10,959 nt of DNA from Planctomycetales bacterium (GCA_027451455.1 DAIDJI010000110.1:1-10959), one strand, 5' to 3'. Positions 1 to 6,726 are shown, counted from the first letter of the stretch. Notes: generated from the letters alone by a model not told the origin. Made by a program: numbers and translations.

Positions 1-531
1 GCCGTCCCAGAGGCCCGGCTCGACTTCGCCGGCCCTGACCACAATGTGATCGACGACGACGGGAAGCGATGGGACCTGGCCTCGTTTGTCGACGCCCGGA
101 TCCCCGGGGCTCGCGAGGACGGCCGGGTCCGGCTGCTGGGACGGGTCCGACACGACGATCTGCCGGCACTCCGGCGCCGGGCTTCGGTCACTGTCGCCTG
201 CTCCCGATACGATAACTTCCCCTTGACCGTCCTGGAGGCCGCGGTGATCGGTAGCCCGATCGTCGCGGCCCGCGTCGGCGGCATCCCCGAGATCCTGCGC
301 GAGGGGTTCGACGGCCTGCTCCACCAGCCCGGCGACGCGGTCGACCTCGCCGACCGGATCGTCGAGTTGCTCTCGGACCCTGGCCGAGCCGCCGAGCTTG
401 GCGCCTCCGCGGCGGTGCGGTGCGAGCAAGAGTTCCACCCGGTCGCCGTTGCCGCCCGGCTGACCGAGCACTACCATCAGCTTCTCCGCCCCGCAGTTCC
501 GACCGGACCCGTCGTTCCATCGGCAATCTGA
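1..531 (+). CDS. GT4-family glycosyltransferase, C-terminal part (5' end outside window)
   Basis: The frame is open from base 1 to the TGA at 529-531, giving 176 visible residues, so this is the C-terminal half of a GT-B fold enzyme whose start lies upstream. The visible GT4 signature is a sugar-nucleotide binding region, FPLTVLEAAVIGSPIVAARV, with the Glu of the E-x7-E type motif, followed by GGIPEIL and a DGLL loop, then a helical tail. Family knowledge: retaining GT4 enzymes transfer a sugar from a nucleotide donor to a growing lipid-linked or surface glycan on the cytoplasmic side of the inner membrane. Fifty-nine bases separate it from the next gene, so it probably belongs to the same operon. 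Donor and acceptor cannot be told from sequence. The GTG at 46 is only an internal codon, since coding continues upstream of it. Confidence 0.9.
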   Translation, partial: AVPEARLDFAGPDHNVIDDDGKRWDLASFVDARIPGAREDGRVRLLGRVRHDDLPALRRRASVTVACSRYDNFPLTVLEAAVIGSPIVAARVGGIPEILREGFDGLLHQPGDAVDLADRIVELLSDPGRAAELGASAAVRCEQEFHPVAVAARLTEHYHQLLRPAVPTGPVVPSAI

Positions 532-590
532 CCACGGGACACAACCGTCCTGTTCTCTTTTCTCCGACCCCCAGCAAGCGAATCCACCCC

Positions 591-1592
591 ATGAGAATGT
601 TCGTCACCGGACATCGAGGCTACATCGGATCCCACCTGGTCGACGTCCTGAAACAAGAGGGACACACCGTCGTCGGCTGCGACCTCGGCCTGTTCCGCGG
701 GTGCAACTGGGAGCCGATCGTCGAGCCGGACGTCGACCTCGACAAGGACGTCCGCACCGTCGAGGCGAGCGACCTCGACGGCTCCGACTGCGTGATGCAC
801 CTGGCCGCCATCTCCAACGACCCGATGGGCGACCTCGACCCCCAGATCACCTTCGACATCAACCGGGATGCCTCCATTCGCCTCGCCCGGATTGCCAAGC
901 AGGCCGGCGTTCCCCGGTTCCTCTTCGCCGGAAGCTGCTCGATCTACGGTCAGGGGGAAAAGCTCGACCTCGACGAGGGCGACCCGCTCAACCCGCTGAC
1001 CGCCTACGCCCGGTCGAAGATCGAGACCGAAGAGGCCGTCTCTAAACTGGCCGACGCGAACTTCTCGCCCGCCTACCTCCGAAACGCCACCGCCTACGGC
1101 CACTCACCCGTTCTTCGGATCGACCTGGTCGTCAATAACCTGCTGGCCTCGGCCCTCTCGTACGGCGAGATCCGGATCATGTCCGACGGCTCGCCCTGGC
1201 GGCCGTTGATCCATTGCCGCGATATCGCCCGGGCCTTCGCCGCCTTCGCCGCGGCGCCAAAGGAGGCGATCCACAACCAGGCGATCAACGTCGGCGGGAA
1301 CGCCGAGAACTACCAGGTCCGCGACGTCGGCGACCAGGTGCAGCGGCTGATCCCCTCGGCGAAGGTCGTCTACACCGGCGAGGTCGGCGCCGACCCGAGG
1401 AACTACCGGGTCAACTTCGACAAGCTCTCGCGGCACCTGCCCGACTTCAAGCTCCAGTACAACCTGGTCAGTGGGATGGAAGAGCTGCACCGCAAGATGG
1501 TCGAGCACGGCTTCAGCAAGAAGGACTTCGAGGGCGACCAGTTCGTCCGGCTCCGGACCCTCAAGGGACGATTCCACCTCCTCAACGCCTGA
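591..1592 (+). CDS. NAD-dependent epimerase/dehydratase (extended SDR, GalE/WcaG-like)
   Basis: A 333-residue extended short-chain dehydrogenase acting on a nucleotide sugar. The Rossmann motif is at the very N-terminus (TGHRGYIGSH, G7-x2-G10-x2-G13). A Ser-containing GSCSIYG strand lies at about residues 114-120 and the catalytic pair is Y139-x3-K143 (AYARSK). The C-terminal half carries the substrate-binding region (RNATAYG, then a DGSPWRPLIHCRDIARA stretch typical of the family). Start at ATG 591 was chosen because it places the Rossmann motif correctly; the frame is open further upstream but that part looks like shadow of the preceding gene. No good Shine-Dalgarno is visible, and ATG 597 is an alternative. 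The next gene follows after 14 bases, so translation is probably coupled. The class is certain; whether it is a 4-epimerase, 4,6-dehydratase or reductase is not. A dehydratase role is less likely because the usual T-D-E/YxxxK arrangement is not seen. Confidence 0.9.
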   Translation: MRMFVTGHRGYIGSHLVDVLKQEGHTVVGCDLGLFRGCNWEPIVEPDVDLDKDVRTVEASDLDGSDCVMHLAAISNDPMGDLDPQITFDINRDASIRLARIAKQAGVPRFLFAGSCSIYGQGEKLDLDEGDPLNPLTAYARSKIETEEAVSKLADANFSPAYLRNATAYGHSPVLRIDLVVNNLLASALSYGEIRIMSDGSPWRPLIHCRDIARAFAAFAAAPKEAIHNQAINVGGNAENYQVRDVGDQVQRLIPSAKVVYTGEVGADPRNYRVNFDKLSRHLPDFKLQYNLVSGMEELHRKMVEHGFSKKDFEGDQFVRLRTLKGRFHLLNA

Positions 1593-1606
1593 TCGGATCC
1601 CACACG

Positions 1607-2155
1607 ATGATCTTCGAAGAGACGCCCCTGAAAGGGGCCTACGTGATCGACCTGGAGAAGCGCGGCGACGACCGAGGGTTCTTCGCCCGCGCCTTCTGCG
1701 AGCGCGAGTTCACCCAGCATGGCCTGGTCGACCGCTTCGTCCAGGCCAACAACTCGCTCTCGGCCAAAAAGGGAACCCTCCGCGGAATGCACTATCAGCT
1801 CGCGCCGAAGGCCGAGACCAAGATGGTTCGGTGCATCCGAGGAGCCCTCTACGACGTGATCCTCGACCTGAGGAAGGACTCGCCGACATTCGGCCAGAGC
1901 TTCGGAGCGGAACTTTCGGCCGAGAACCGGCGAATGATGTACGTCCCGAAGGGGTTCGCCCACGGCTTCTTCACCCTGACCGACGACGCCGAGGCGCTGT
2001 ACTTCGTCGACGAGTTCTACGCGCCGGAGCAGGAGCGCGGCGTCCGGTGGGATGACCCCCGGTTCGCGATCGCCTGGCCCGGTGAGCCGGTCGTCCTCTC
2101 CGATAAGGACCGGACCTGGCGAGACTTCGACCCGGCCTGGCACCTCGGCGGGTAA
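1607..2155 (+). CDS. rfbC: dTDP-4-dehydrorhamnose 3,5-epimerase-type cupin (RmlC/RfbC family)
   Basis: A 182-residue protein of exactly the usual RmlC length. The family hallmarks appear in order: DDRGFFAR near the N-terminus, QANNSLSAKKGTLRGMHYQ, PKGFAHGFFTL, and ERGVRWDDP. By recalled alignment to E. coli RmlC, the catalytic residues keep the same numbering: H62 (general base), K72, Y132 (general acid), with D168 matching the C-terminal Asp. The enzyme epimerises C3 and/or C5 of a 4-keto-6-deoxyhexose nucleotide before reduction. No rmlA, rmlB or rmlD is visible here, and rfbF lies three genes on, so the real substrate could be a CDP-linked 4-keto sugar, as for the ascarylose-type epimerases; that is inference. 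The ATG at 1607 fits the family N-terminus; the upstream open frame is not conserved-looking. Confidence 0.9.
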   Translation: MIFEETPLKGAYVIDLEKRGDDRGFFARAFCEREFTQHGLVDRFVQANNSLSAKKGTLRGMHYQLAPKAETKMVRCIRGALYDVILDLRKDSPTFGQSFGAELSAENRRMMYVPKGFAHGFFTLTDDAEALYFVDEFYAPEQERGVRWDDPRFAIAWPGEPVVLSDKDRTWRDFDPAWHLGG

Positions 2156-2180
2156 GACCGCGCGCACCGGAGATGAACTG

Positions 2181-3125
2181 ATGAAGATTCTTTTGACCGG
2201 CGGCAGTTCGTTTACAGGGATGTGGTTCATCCGAGAGCTGACTGCGGCGGGCAACGAGGTTGTGGCCGTCTTCCGCCGCCCGGCCGTCGCGTACGACGAT
2301 CCGGTCCGGCGCCGTCGGGTCGAGCTGGCGACCGAGGCCTGCCGGGCGGTCCACGGGCCCTCGTTCGGCGACGAGGCGTTTTTGAAGCTCGTCGCGGAAG
2401 GGGGCTTCGACCTGATCGCCCACCACGCCGCCGACGTGACCAACTACAAGAGCCCGGACTTCGACGCGATCGGAGCCCTGGCGAACAACACCCGGAACCT
2501 TTCGGCGGTCCTGAAGGCGCTGAAGGCCGGCGGGGGAAGGGGCGTCCTGCTCTCGGGCAGCGCGTTCGAAGGCGGCGAGGGAGCCGGCTCGCAGGGCCTG
2601 CCGCACTTTTCGCCGTACGGACTCTCCAAGGCGCTGACCGCCGAGGTCTTCCGCTACGAGTGCGGCCGGGCCGGCGTCGGGCTGGGAAAGTTCGTGATCC
2701 CCAACCCGTTCGGACCGTATGAAGAGCCGAGGTTCACCGCCTACCTGTTGAAGAACTGGCTGGCCGGGAACACGCCGAACTGCTCGAGTCCGGCCTACGT
2801 TCGCGACAACATCCACATCTCACTCCTGGCGGGAGCCTACGCCCGGTTCGCGGATCGAGTGCCCTCGGAAGGGTTCGTCCGATACAATCCAAGCGGATAC
2901 GCCGAGAGCCAGGGAGCCTTCACGCTTCGCCTGGCCGAGGCGATGCGTCCCCGGCTGGGCCTCCCCTGCCCCGTCGAGCTGAAGAAGCAGGTCGACTTCC
3001 CCGAGCCGAGGGTCCGGATCAACACCGAGCCGGCCGAGGTCGATGTCCCCGGCTGGGACGAATCGGCGGCCTGGGACGCGATGGCCGAATATTATCGAGA
3101 GCCGCCCATTTCGATCGGCCGCTGA
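2181..3125 (+). CDS. NAD(P)-dependent epimerase/reductase (extended SDR)
   Basis: A 314-residue extended SDR. The N-terminus MKILLTGGSSFTG is a Rossmann nucleotide-binding loop in which the middle Gly of G-x2-G-x2-G is replaced by Ser (G7, S10, G13). A Ser strand (LLSGSAF, S125/S127) and the pair Y146-x3-K150 (SPYGLSK) form the usual active site; the aromatic Tyr often seen after the Ser strand is Phe here. IPNPFGPYEEPRF matches the substrate-loop region of sugar SDRs. GGAG at 2169-2172 sits 8 bases before ATG 2181, which decides the start. It follows the RmlC-type gene by 25 bases, the position usually taken by the 4-ketoreductase (RmlD or AscF-like), so a keto-reduction that finishes an activated deoxysugar is the best guess; epimerase activity cannot be excluded. 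It is not close to RmlD itself by eye. Confidence 0.85.
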   Translation: MKILLTGGSSFTGMWFIRELTAAGNEVVAVFRRPAVAYDDPVRRRRVELATEACRAVHGPSFGDEAFLKLVAEGGFDLIAHHAADVTNYKSPDFDAIGALANNTRNLSAVLKALKAGGGRGVLLSGSAFEGGEGAGSQGLPHFSPYGLSKALTAEVFRYECGRAGVGLGKFVIPNPFGPYEEPRFTAYLLKNWLAGNTPNCSSPAYVRDNIHISLLAGAYARFADRVPSEGFVRYNPSGYAESQGAFTLRLAEAMRPRLGLPCPVELKKQVDFPEPRVRINTEPAEVDVPGWDESAAWDAMAEYYREPPISIGR

Positions 3126-3345
3126 AACGGGCGGGCGACTCGCCGGAGGCGTTCCTCGAACTCCTGGCGTCGCACGGTTTCCAGCCCGTCCGGTATGATC
3201 TTCGGATCGGCCGATACGGGTCGGGATACTCCCTCGAGCCGGCCCCTCGGGCCGCGACCTCATCCCGGAGGATGGGGAGGATTATCGCTTCGTCAAGCCG
3301 AACGCGCGATTCGATCGAGAGCGCGTTGCCCCGTCTCTCCAGGCC
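3107..3345 (+). pseudogene. Frameshifted coding remnant, possibly C-terminal tail of an FkbM-like methyltransferase
   Basis: The gap between the SDR stop and rfbF is 340 bases but is not random. One frame (codons starting at 3107) reads HFDRPLKRAGDSPEAF and then LELLASHGFQPVRYD with strongly G/C-ending codons to about 3230. A second frame (codons starting at 3199 and onward) then reads DLIPEDGEDYRFVKPNARFD with similar codon character. Joined by one indel near 3230-3255, they resemble the end of FkbM-type SAM-dependent methyltransferases, where an ELL-x3-G-F/Y segment is followed by a short hydrophobic strand. No methyltransferase core is present, so this would be a decayed leftover. The family guess is mine from memory and weak; the coding character and the frame switch are what the sequence shows. 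The start overlaps the last bases of the SDR gene. The second frame stays open into rfbF. Confidence 0.35.
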
Positions 3346-3465
3346 AACCGGCGAGCCTCCGCCCCCAGCGCGACCGGCTCGCCCAACGCCGGTCAGAATC
3401 CCCTGAACGAATTCTTCCCCCAAAGGAGAGGAGGCGCGGCGGCCACCCGCCGCGATCGAAAGTCA

Positions 3466-4242
3466 ATGAAGGTCGTGATCCTGGCCGGCGGCCTCGGCAC
3501 CCGATTGACCGAGGAGACCGAGACGCGCCCCAAGCCGATGGTCGAGATCGGCGGGCGGCCGATCCTCTGGCACATCATGAAGATCTACGCGAGCCACGGC
3601 TTCCGCGAGTTCGTCGTGGCGCTCGGCTACAAGGGAGACGTGATCAAACGATACTTCCTCGACTACGCGAAGCTTCAGTGCCAGAACCTGACGGTCAACC
3701 TCGGCTCCGGCGACGTGATGCGACGCGGAGGTCAACCGGAGGACTGGACCGTCCATCTGGTGGAGACCGGTCACGCAACCAACACCGGCGGCCGGCTGAA
3801 GCGACTGGCGCCGATCCTCGGGCGCGAGACCTTCATGGCGACCTACGGCGACGGCGTGGCCGACGTCGACGTCCGTTCGCTGGTGAAGTTTCACAAGGAA
3901 CACGGCCGACTGGCAACCGCGACGGCCGTTCGTCCGCCGGCCCGGTTCGGCGGTCTGGTCTTCGAGGGCGACCGGATCGCCCAGTTCACCGAGAAGCCGC
4001 AGGTCGGCGAGGGATGGATCAACGGCGGCTTTTTCGTCCTGGAGCCCCAGGTGCTCGACTACATCGAGGGGGACGAGACAAGCTGGGAACGTGAGCCGAT
4101 GGAACGGATCGCCTCGGAAGGCCAGCTCATGGCGTTCCGTCACGGCGAGTTCTGGCAATGCATGGATACCCTTCGCGACCTCCGGCTGCTGGAAGGACTC
4201 TGGGCCTCGGGCAAGGCCCCCTGGAAGGTCTGGGAATCGTAA
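3466..4242 (+). CDS. rfbF: Glucose-1-phosphate cytidylyltransferase
   Basis: A 258-residue protein, matching the about 257 residues of RfbF/AscA. It makes CDP-glucose from CTP and glucose-1-phosphate, the entry to CDP-6-deoxy and CDP-3,6-dideoxy sugars. The nucleotidyltransferase signature is at the N-terminus (LAGGLGTRLTEETETRPKPM, with R13 and K23), followed by EIGGRPILWHIMKIYASHG, which is typical of RfbF rather than RmlA or GalU. The metal-binding segment is TYGDGVADVD with D129, and later come EKP and GWINGGFFV and a terminal region MDTLRDLRLLEGLW. The ATG at 3466 is firm because the motif begins at residue 6. No Shine-Dalgarno lies at normal distance; a purine block AGGAGAGGAGG sits about 31 bases upstream. 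It probably ends the operon that begins before the window. Its usual partner CDP-glucose 4,6-dehydratase (rfbG) is absent from the window. Confidence 0.95.
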   Translation: MKVVILAGGLGTRLTEETETRPKPMVEIGGRPILWHIMKIYASHGFREFVVALGYKGDVIKRYFLDYAKLQCQNLTVNLGSGDVMRRGGQPEDWTVHLVETGHATNTGGRLKRLAPILGRETFMATYGDGVADVDVRSLVKFHKEHGRLATATAVRPPARFGGLVFEGDRIAQFTEKPQVGEGWINGGFFVLEPQVLDYIEGDETSWEREPMERIASEGQLMAFRHGEFWQCMDTLRDLRLLEGLWASGKAPWKVWES

Positions 4243-4447
4243 GGTTTCCCGGGGTCATCGGCCTCGCATTTGCTGGCTCTCCCACCGCGTCTCCCGAGGG
4301 TCGCCATCAGGATGGGGTCGGACCGGCTTCCGCCGACTGGCCCCGTTTCTCGGGAAAGAGGCGTGGATACCGGGCAGGAGCCTGGCGGTGCGCCTTGAGG
4401 CTCGATCGCCATATCCTGAGGCGTATTTCCGGCACGAGACGGGCGAC

Positions 4448-4465
4448 TGTTGCCAAAAAGCAACA
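4448..4465. repeat. Perfect inverted repeat, 6-bp arms
   Basis: TGTTGC and GCAACA flank a six-base CAAAAA spacer, about 205 bases after rfbF and 25 bases before the candidate -35 box at 4491. It could be an operator half-site pair for a dimeric regulator of the sugar-transferase gene, or a small hairpin ending the upstream transcript, although no T-run follows. The arms are short, so chance is possible. Confidence 0.35.
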
Positions 4466-4490
4466 CAGACCACCGCGGCCGGACGGTTGA

Positions 4491-4519
4491 TTGACGCCCC
4501 GTTCGCGTGATGCTAAGCT
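4491..4519 (+). promoter_or_regulatory. Candidate sigma70-type promoter for the sugar transferase gene
   Basis: TTGACG (five of six to the -35 consensus) is separated by 17 bases from TAAGCT, which is only three of six but carries an upstream TG in the extended -10 position (TGC-TAAGCT). It would give a leader of roughly 270 bases before the start at 4798. The leader holds a small hairpin, GGGGC-CGAA-GCCCC at 4614-4627, and two near-identical 11-base direct repeats. The rest of 4243-4797 shows no convincing gene; a 44-codon reading frame at 4549-4683 has no family resemblance. Confidence 0.4.
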
Positions 4520-4701
4520 GAGTCCGCGTGGAAGGGGCCACCCAGAAGATGTCATGGAAAAGCCGCTTTCCCGCTAGAAATTCCAATCCATCGCAGGGCT
4601 CGCAAACGATCTCGGGGCCGAAGCCCCCACCCGAATCTCGGAAAATGACCTGGCCTGGCCTGCCGAATTTTGTTGCCTTTTGAAGCGACCTGAAAAATTA
4701 C

Positions 4702-4740
4702 GAGCGTATCGAGCAGACTGACTCCTTGCGAACGTATCGA
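4702..4740 (+). repeat. Two near-identical 11-bp direct repeats
   Basis: GAGCGTATCGA at 4702-4712 and GAACGTATCGA at 4730-4740 differ by one base and are spaced 28 bases apart, nearly three helical turns, upstream of the sugar transferase start. They could be tandem regulator sites or coincidence. Confidence 0.25.
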
Positions 4741-4797
4741 ATCGGCGCGAGCGACTCCGAGATCAAGAGCCAGCAGCGAGAGCGTCCCACGGAGAAA

Positions 4798-5523
4798 ATG
4801 CCCCCGATGAGTACGCTGTCATCCGCCCCCCTACCTCCGTTGAATCCCGATGAGGCGACCCTTCAGCAGGCGCTTCCGCGTCCTGTTGTGGGAGTGTCGG
4901 TCGAGGGTCTCAGCCGATCGGCCAAGAGGGTCGTGGACGTGGTCGGGGCTGCGGCTGGACTGTTTCTTCTCTGGCCGGTGATGGTCGCCATTGCCCTGGC
5001 GATCAAGTACACCTCCCGCGGCCCGATCCTGTTCCGCCAGGCCCGGCGTGGCTATCGGAACGAGATCTTCAACGTGCTCAAGTTCCGGACGATGACGGTC
5101 GACGCCGAGCAGCGGCTGGTTGACCTGGAAAGCAGCAACGAGTCGGCTGGTGGCGTCCTCTTCAAGCTGAAGAACGATCCGAGGGTCACGCCGCTGGGCT
5201 CGTTCCTCCGCCGATACAGCCTGGACGAACTGCCGCAGCTCATCAACGTCCTGTTCGGTGAAATGAGCCTGGTGGGCCCTCGCCCGCTTCAGCTTCGCGA
5301 TAGCGACAAGCTCCTGGAGACCGATCCCGAAGCCTACCACCGGCGGCTCCAGGTTCTCCCGGGCGTGACCGGCCCCTGGCAGGTTGGCGGCCGGAGCGAG
5401 CTGGATTACTCCCGGATGGTCGACCTCGACCTCGACTACGTTGAGAACTGGTCGCTCGGCCGCGACCTCCTGATCATCCTCAAGACGTTCTCGGTCGTCG
5501 TTTCCCGGACGGGCGCCTACTGA
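4798..5523 (+). CDS. Undecaprenyl-phosphate sugar-1-phosphate transferase (bacterial sugar transferase domain)
   Basis: About 241 residues forming only the catalytic domain of the WcaJ/WbaP/PglC family (monotopic phosphoglycosyl transferases). It transfers a sugar-1-phosphate from a nucleotide sugar to undecaprenyl phosphate and so starts polysaccharide repeat-unit synthesis at the inner membrane. After about 35 residues of low-complexity N-terminus comes KRVVDVVGAAAGLFLLWP, the re-entrant membrane helix, then FRQARRGY, KFRTM, the catalytic Asp-Glu in YSLDELPQ, SLVGPRP, and PGVTGPWQVGGRS. It lacks the four-helix N-terminal membrane part and CoA-binding-like domain of full-length WcaJ. The start is uncertain: ATG 4798 has GGAG only 3 bases upstream, ATG 4807 has it 12 bases upstream, and TTG 4726 lacks a site. 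It stands alone between a long leader and a terminator. Sugar specificity cannot be read. Confidence 0.92.
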   Translation: MPPMSTLSSAPLPPLNPDEATLQQALPRPVVGVSVEGLSRSAKRVVDVVGAAAGLFLLWPVMVAIALAIKYTSRGPILFRQARRGYRNEIFNVLKFRTMTVDAEQRLVDLESSNESAGGVLFKLKNDPRVTPLGSFLRRYSLDELPQLINVLFGEMSLVGPRPLQLRDSDKLLETDPEAYHRRLQVLPGVTGPWQVGGRSELDYSRMVDLDLDYVENWSLGRDLLIILKTFSVVVSRTGAY

Positions 5524-5562
5524 TCCGGTCACCCCTCCGATGAAATCGCCCTGAAATGTAAG

Positions 5563-5593
5563 AAGCCGGGCCCCTGGGTCCGGCTTTTTTCTT
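5563..5593 (+). terminator. Rho-independent terminator after the sugar transferase gene
   Basis: AAGCCGGGCC and GGTCCGGCTT form a 10-bp stem (one G-T pair) around a CCTG loop, followed by six Ts at 5585-5590. It lies 40 bases after the stop at 5523 and is the clearest terminator in the window. Confidence 0.9.
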
Positions 5594-5625
5594 GCGCGGA
5601 TTTGCCGCATTTTCTTGCGCGGATT
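5587..5625 (+). repeat. Perfect 16-bp tandem repeat behind the terminator
   Basis: TTTTCTTGCGCGGATT occurs at 5587-5602 and again at 5610-5625, offset 23 bases, with TGCCGCA between. The first copy includes the terminator T-tract. It looks like a small local duplication. Confidence 0.8.
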
Positions 5626-5680
5626 CCCCGCCCGGAACCCCGTTCCCACCGGTATCCGGGCGTGAGCAAGCGTCCTCCTG

Positions 5681-5710
5681 ATGACAGAAACTCGGGTTCT
5701 CCGGTATGGT
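5681..5710 (+). promoter_or_regulatory. Candidate promoter of the Fcl-like gene
   Basis: ATGACA (five of six to TTGACA) is followed after 18 bases by TATGGT (four of six to TATAAT). It lies just downstream of the terminator and about 80 bases before the start at 5788, where an independent promoter is expected. Confidence 0.4.
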
Positions 5711-5773
5711 ATGGGGGCCCCGCGACGGGTCGCCCCGCGCGATCGGATCGGGCCCCCTCAGACAGATCGAACC

Positions 5774-5780
5774 AAGGAGG
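5774..5780 (+). promoter_or_regulatory. Strong ribosome binding site for the Fcl-like gene
   Basis: AAGGAGG lies 7 bases before ATG 5788 and decides that start over the much longer upstream open frame. An overlapping ATG at 5781 is in another frame and directly abuts the site, so it is not the start. Confidence 0.85.
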
Positions 5781-5787
5781 ATGGATC

Positions 5788-6726
5788 ATGACGGAGCGTG
5801 TGCTGCTGACGGGAGGGAGCGGGTTCTTCGGGCGCAGGATCGCCGAGGCCCTCCGGCGGCATGATTATGAGGTCGCCACCCCGGGCCGCCCGGATTTCGA
5901 CCTGATGGACGCCGAATCGACCCGCCAGGTCGTCCGGCGGATGGCCCCCGACATCATCGTCCACTCGGCAGCCTACTACGGCGGGCTGGGGATCTGCATC
6001 GCCGAGCCGGTGCAAATCTTCTCGCGGAACGTGCTCATGGGCGTGAACGTCCTGGAAGCCGCCGCCGCCGCAGGGGTCAAGAAGGTGATGGCGATCGGCT
6101 CGGCCTGCTCGTACCCGGGCGGGGTCGTCGGCGACATGAAGGAAGCCGACTTCTGGTCCGGTCCGCTGCACCCGTCGGTCGAGTCGTACGGGTTCACCAA
6201 GAAGGTGCTGGAGGTCGGCCTTCGTGCCTACGGGAAGGGGTGTGGGATCGTCGGCCAGATGCCGATCGTCACCAACCTCTACGGCGAACACGACGTTTTC
6301 GGCGAGTATCGCTCGCACGTGGCCGCGGCGCTGATCAAGAAGTTTGCCGACGCCGTGCAGGCGAAGGCCGAGAAGGTCGTCTGCTGGGGAACCGGGGCGC
6401 CGGTCCGGGAGTTCATCTACTCGGGCGACGCAGCCGAGGCCGTCGTCCGGCTGCTGAAGAGCGGATACACCGAACCCCTGAACGTCGGGACGGGAATCGG
6501 CACGACGATCAAGGAACTCGCCGAATTGACCGCGAAGCTGACCGGATTTCGTGGCGAGATCGTCTGGGACACGACCAAGGCCGACGGCGTGATGCGGAAG
6601 GTGCTGGACGTCTCGAAGATGGAGAGCGTCCTCAACTGGCGACCGCCGACCAGCCTGGAGGCCGGCCTGAAGCGAACAATCGGCTGGTACCTGGAGAACA
6701 AGGCCGAGGCCGACGCCCGTCCGTGA
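5788..6726 (+). CDS. GDP-L-fucose synthase-like NAD(P)-dependent epimerase/reductase
   Basis: A 312-residue extended SDR resembling GDP-4-keto-6-deoxymannose 3,5-epimerase/4-reductase (Fcl/WcaG, about 321 residues). The Rossmann motif is LLTGGSGFFG (G9, G12, G15). GSACSYPGG gives S105 and C107, SYGFTKK gives Y134 and K138, and RSHVAAALIKKF gives H177. These match the E. coli Fcl active-site set (S107, C109, Y136, K140, H179 as I recall them) with a constant shift of two. NLYGEHDVF and WGTGAPVREFIYSGDAAEA are also Fcl-like. If it acts as Fcl, the product is GDP-L-fucose; gmd, which makes its substrate, is not in the window. It has its own candidate promoter, so it may be expressed apart from the rfbF operon. 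It could instead act on another 4-keto-6-deoxy nucleotide sugar, because the inserted segment before YxxxK is shorter or diverged. Confidence 0.88.
   Translation: MTERVLLTGGSGFFGRRIAEALRRHDYEVATPGRPDFDLMDAESTRQVVRRMAPDIIVHSAAYYGGLGICIAEPVQIFSRNVLMGVNVLEAAAAAGVKKVMAIGSACSYPGGVVGDMKEADFWSGPLHPSVESYGFTKKVLEVGLRAYGKGCGIVGQMPIVTNLYGEHDVFGEYRSHVAAALIKKFADAVQAKAEKVVCWGTGAPVREFIYSGDAAEAVVRLLKSGYTEPLNVGTGIGTTIKELAELTAKLTGFRGEIVWDTTKADGVMRKVLDVSKMESVLNWRPPTSLEAGLKRTIGWYLENKAEADARP

Noticed and set aside
1403..2443. Long minus-strand open frame of 346 codons across the RmlC-type and SDR genes
   Set aside because: It mirrors two well-supported plus-strand genes, shows no family motif and is the usual result of high GC.
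3194..3199. TATGAT as a -10 box for rfbF
   Set aside because: No acceptable -35 at 16-18 bases upstream, and it lies within the coding-like remnant.
3195..4094. Plus-strand open frame of 299 codons over rfbF
   Set aside because: Arg/Gly/Pro-rich out-of-frame translation of rfbF; the first part lies in the remnant but in a third, non-coding-like frame.
4091..4510. Open frames running from rfbF into the 4243-4797 gap on both strands
   Set aside because: Low-complexity Arg/Ser/Pro translations without a ribosome site or family resemblance.
4549..4683. 44-codon plus-strand frame with GGAAGGGG upstream
   Set aside because: Weak codon bias, spacing not ideal and no resemblance to known small proteins; not enough to call a gene.
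4831..5649. Minus-strand open frame opposite the sugar transferase
   Set aside because: Runs through the terminator and opposite a motif-complete gene; no recognisable domain.
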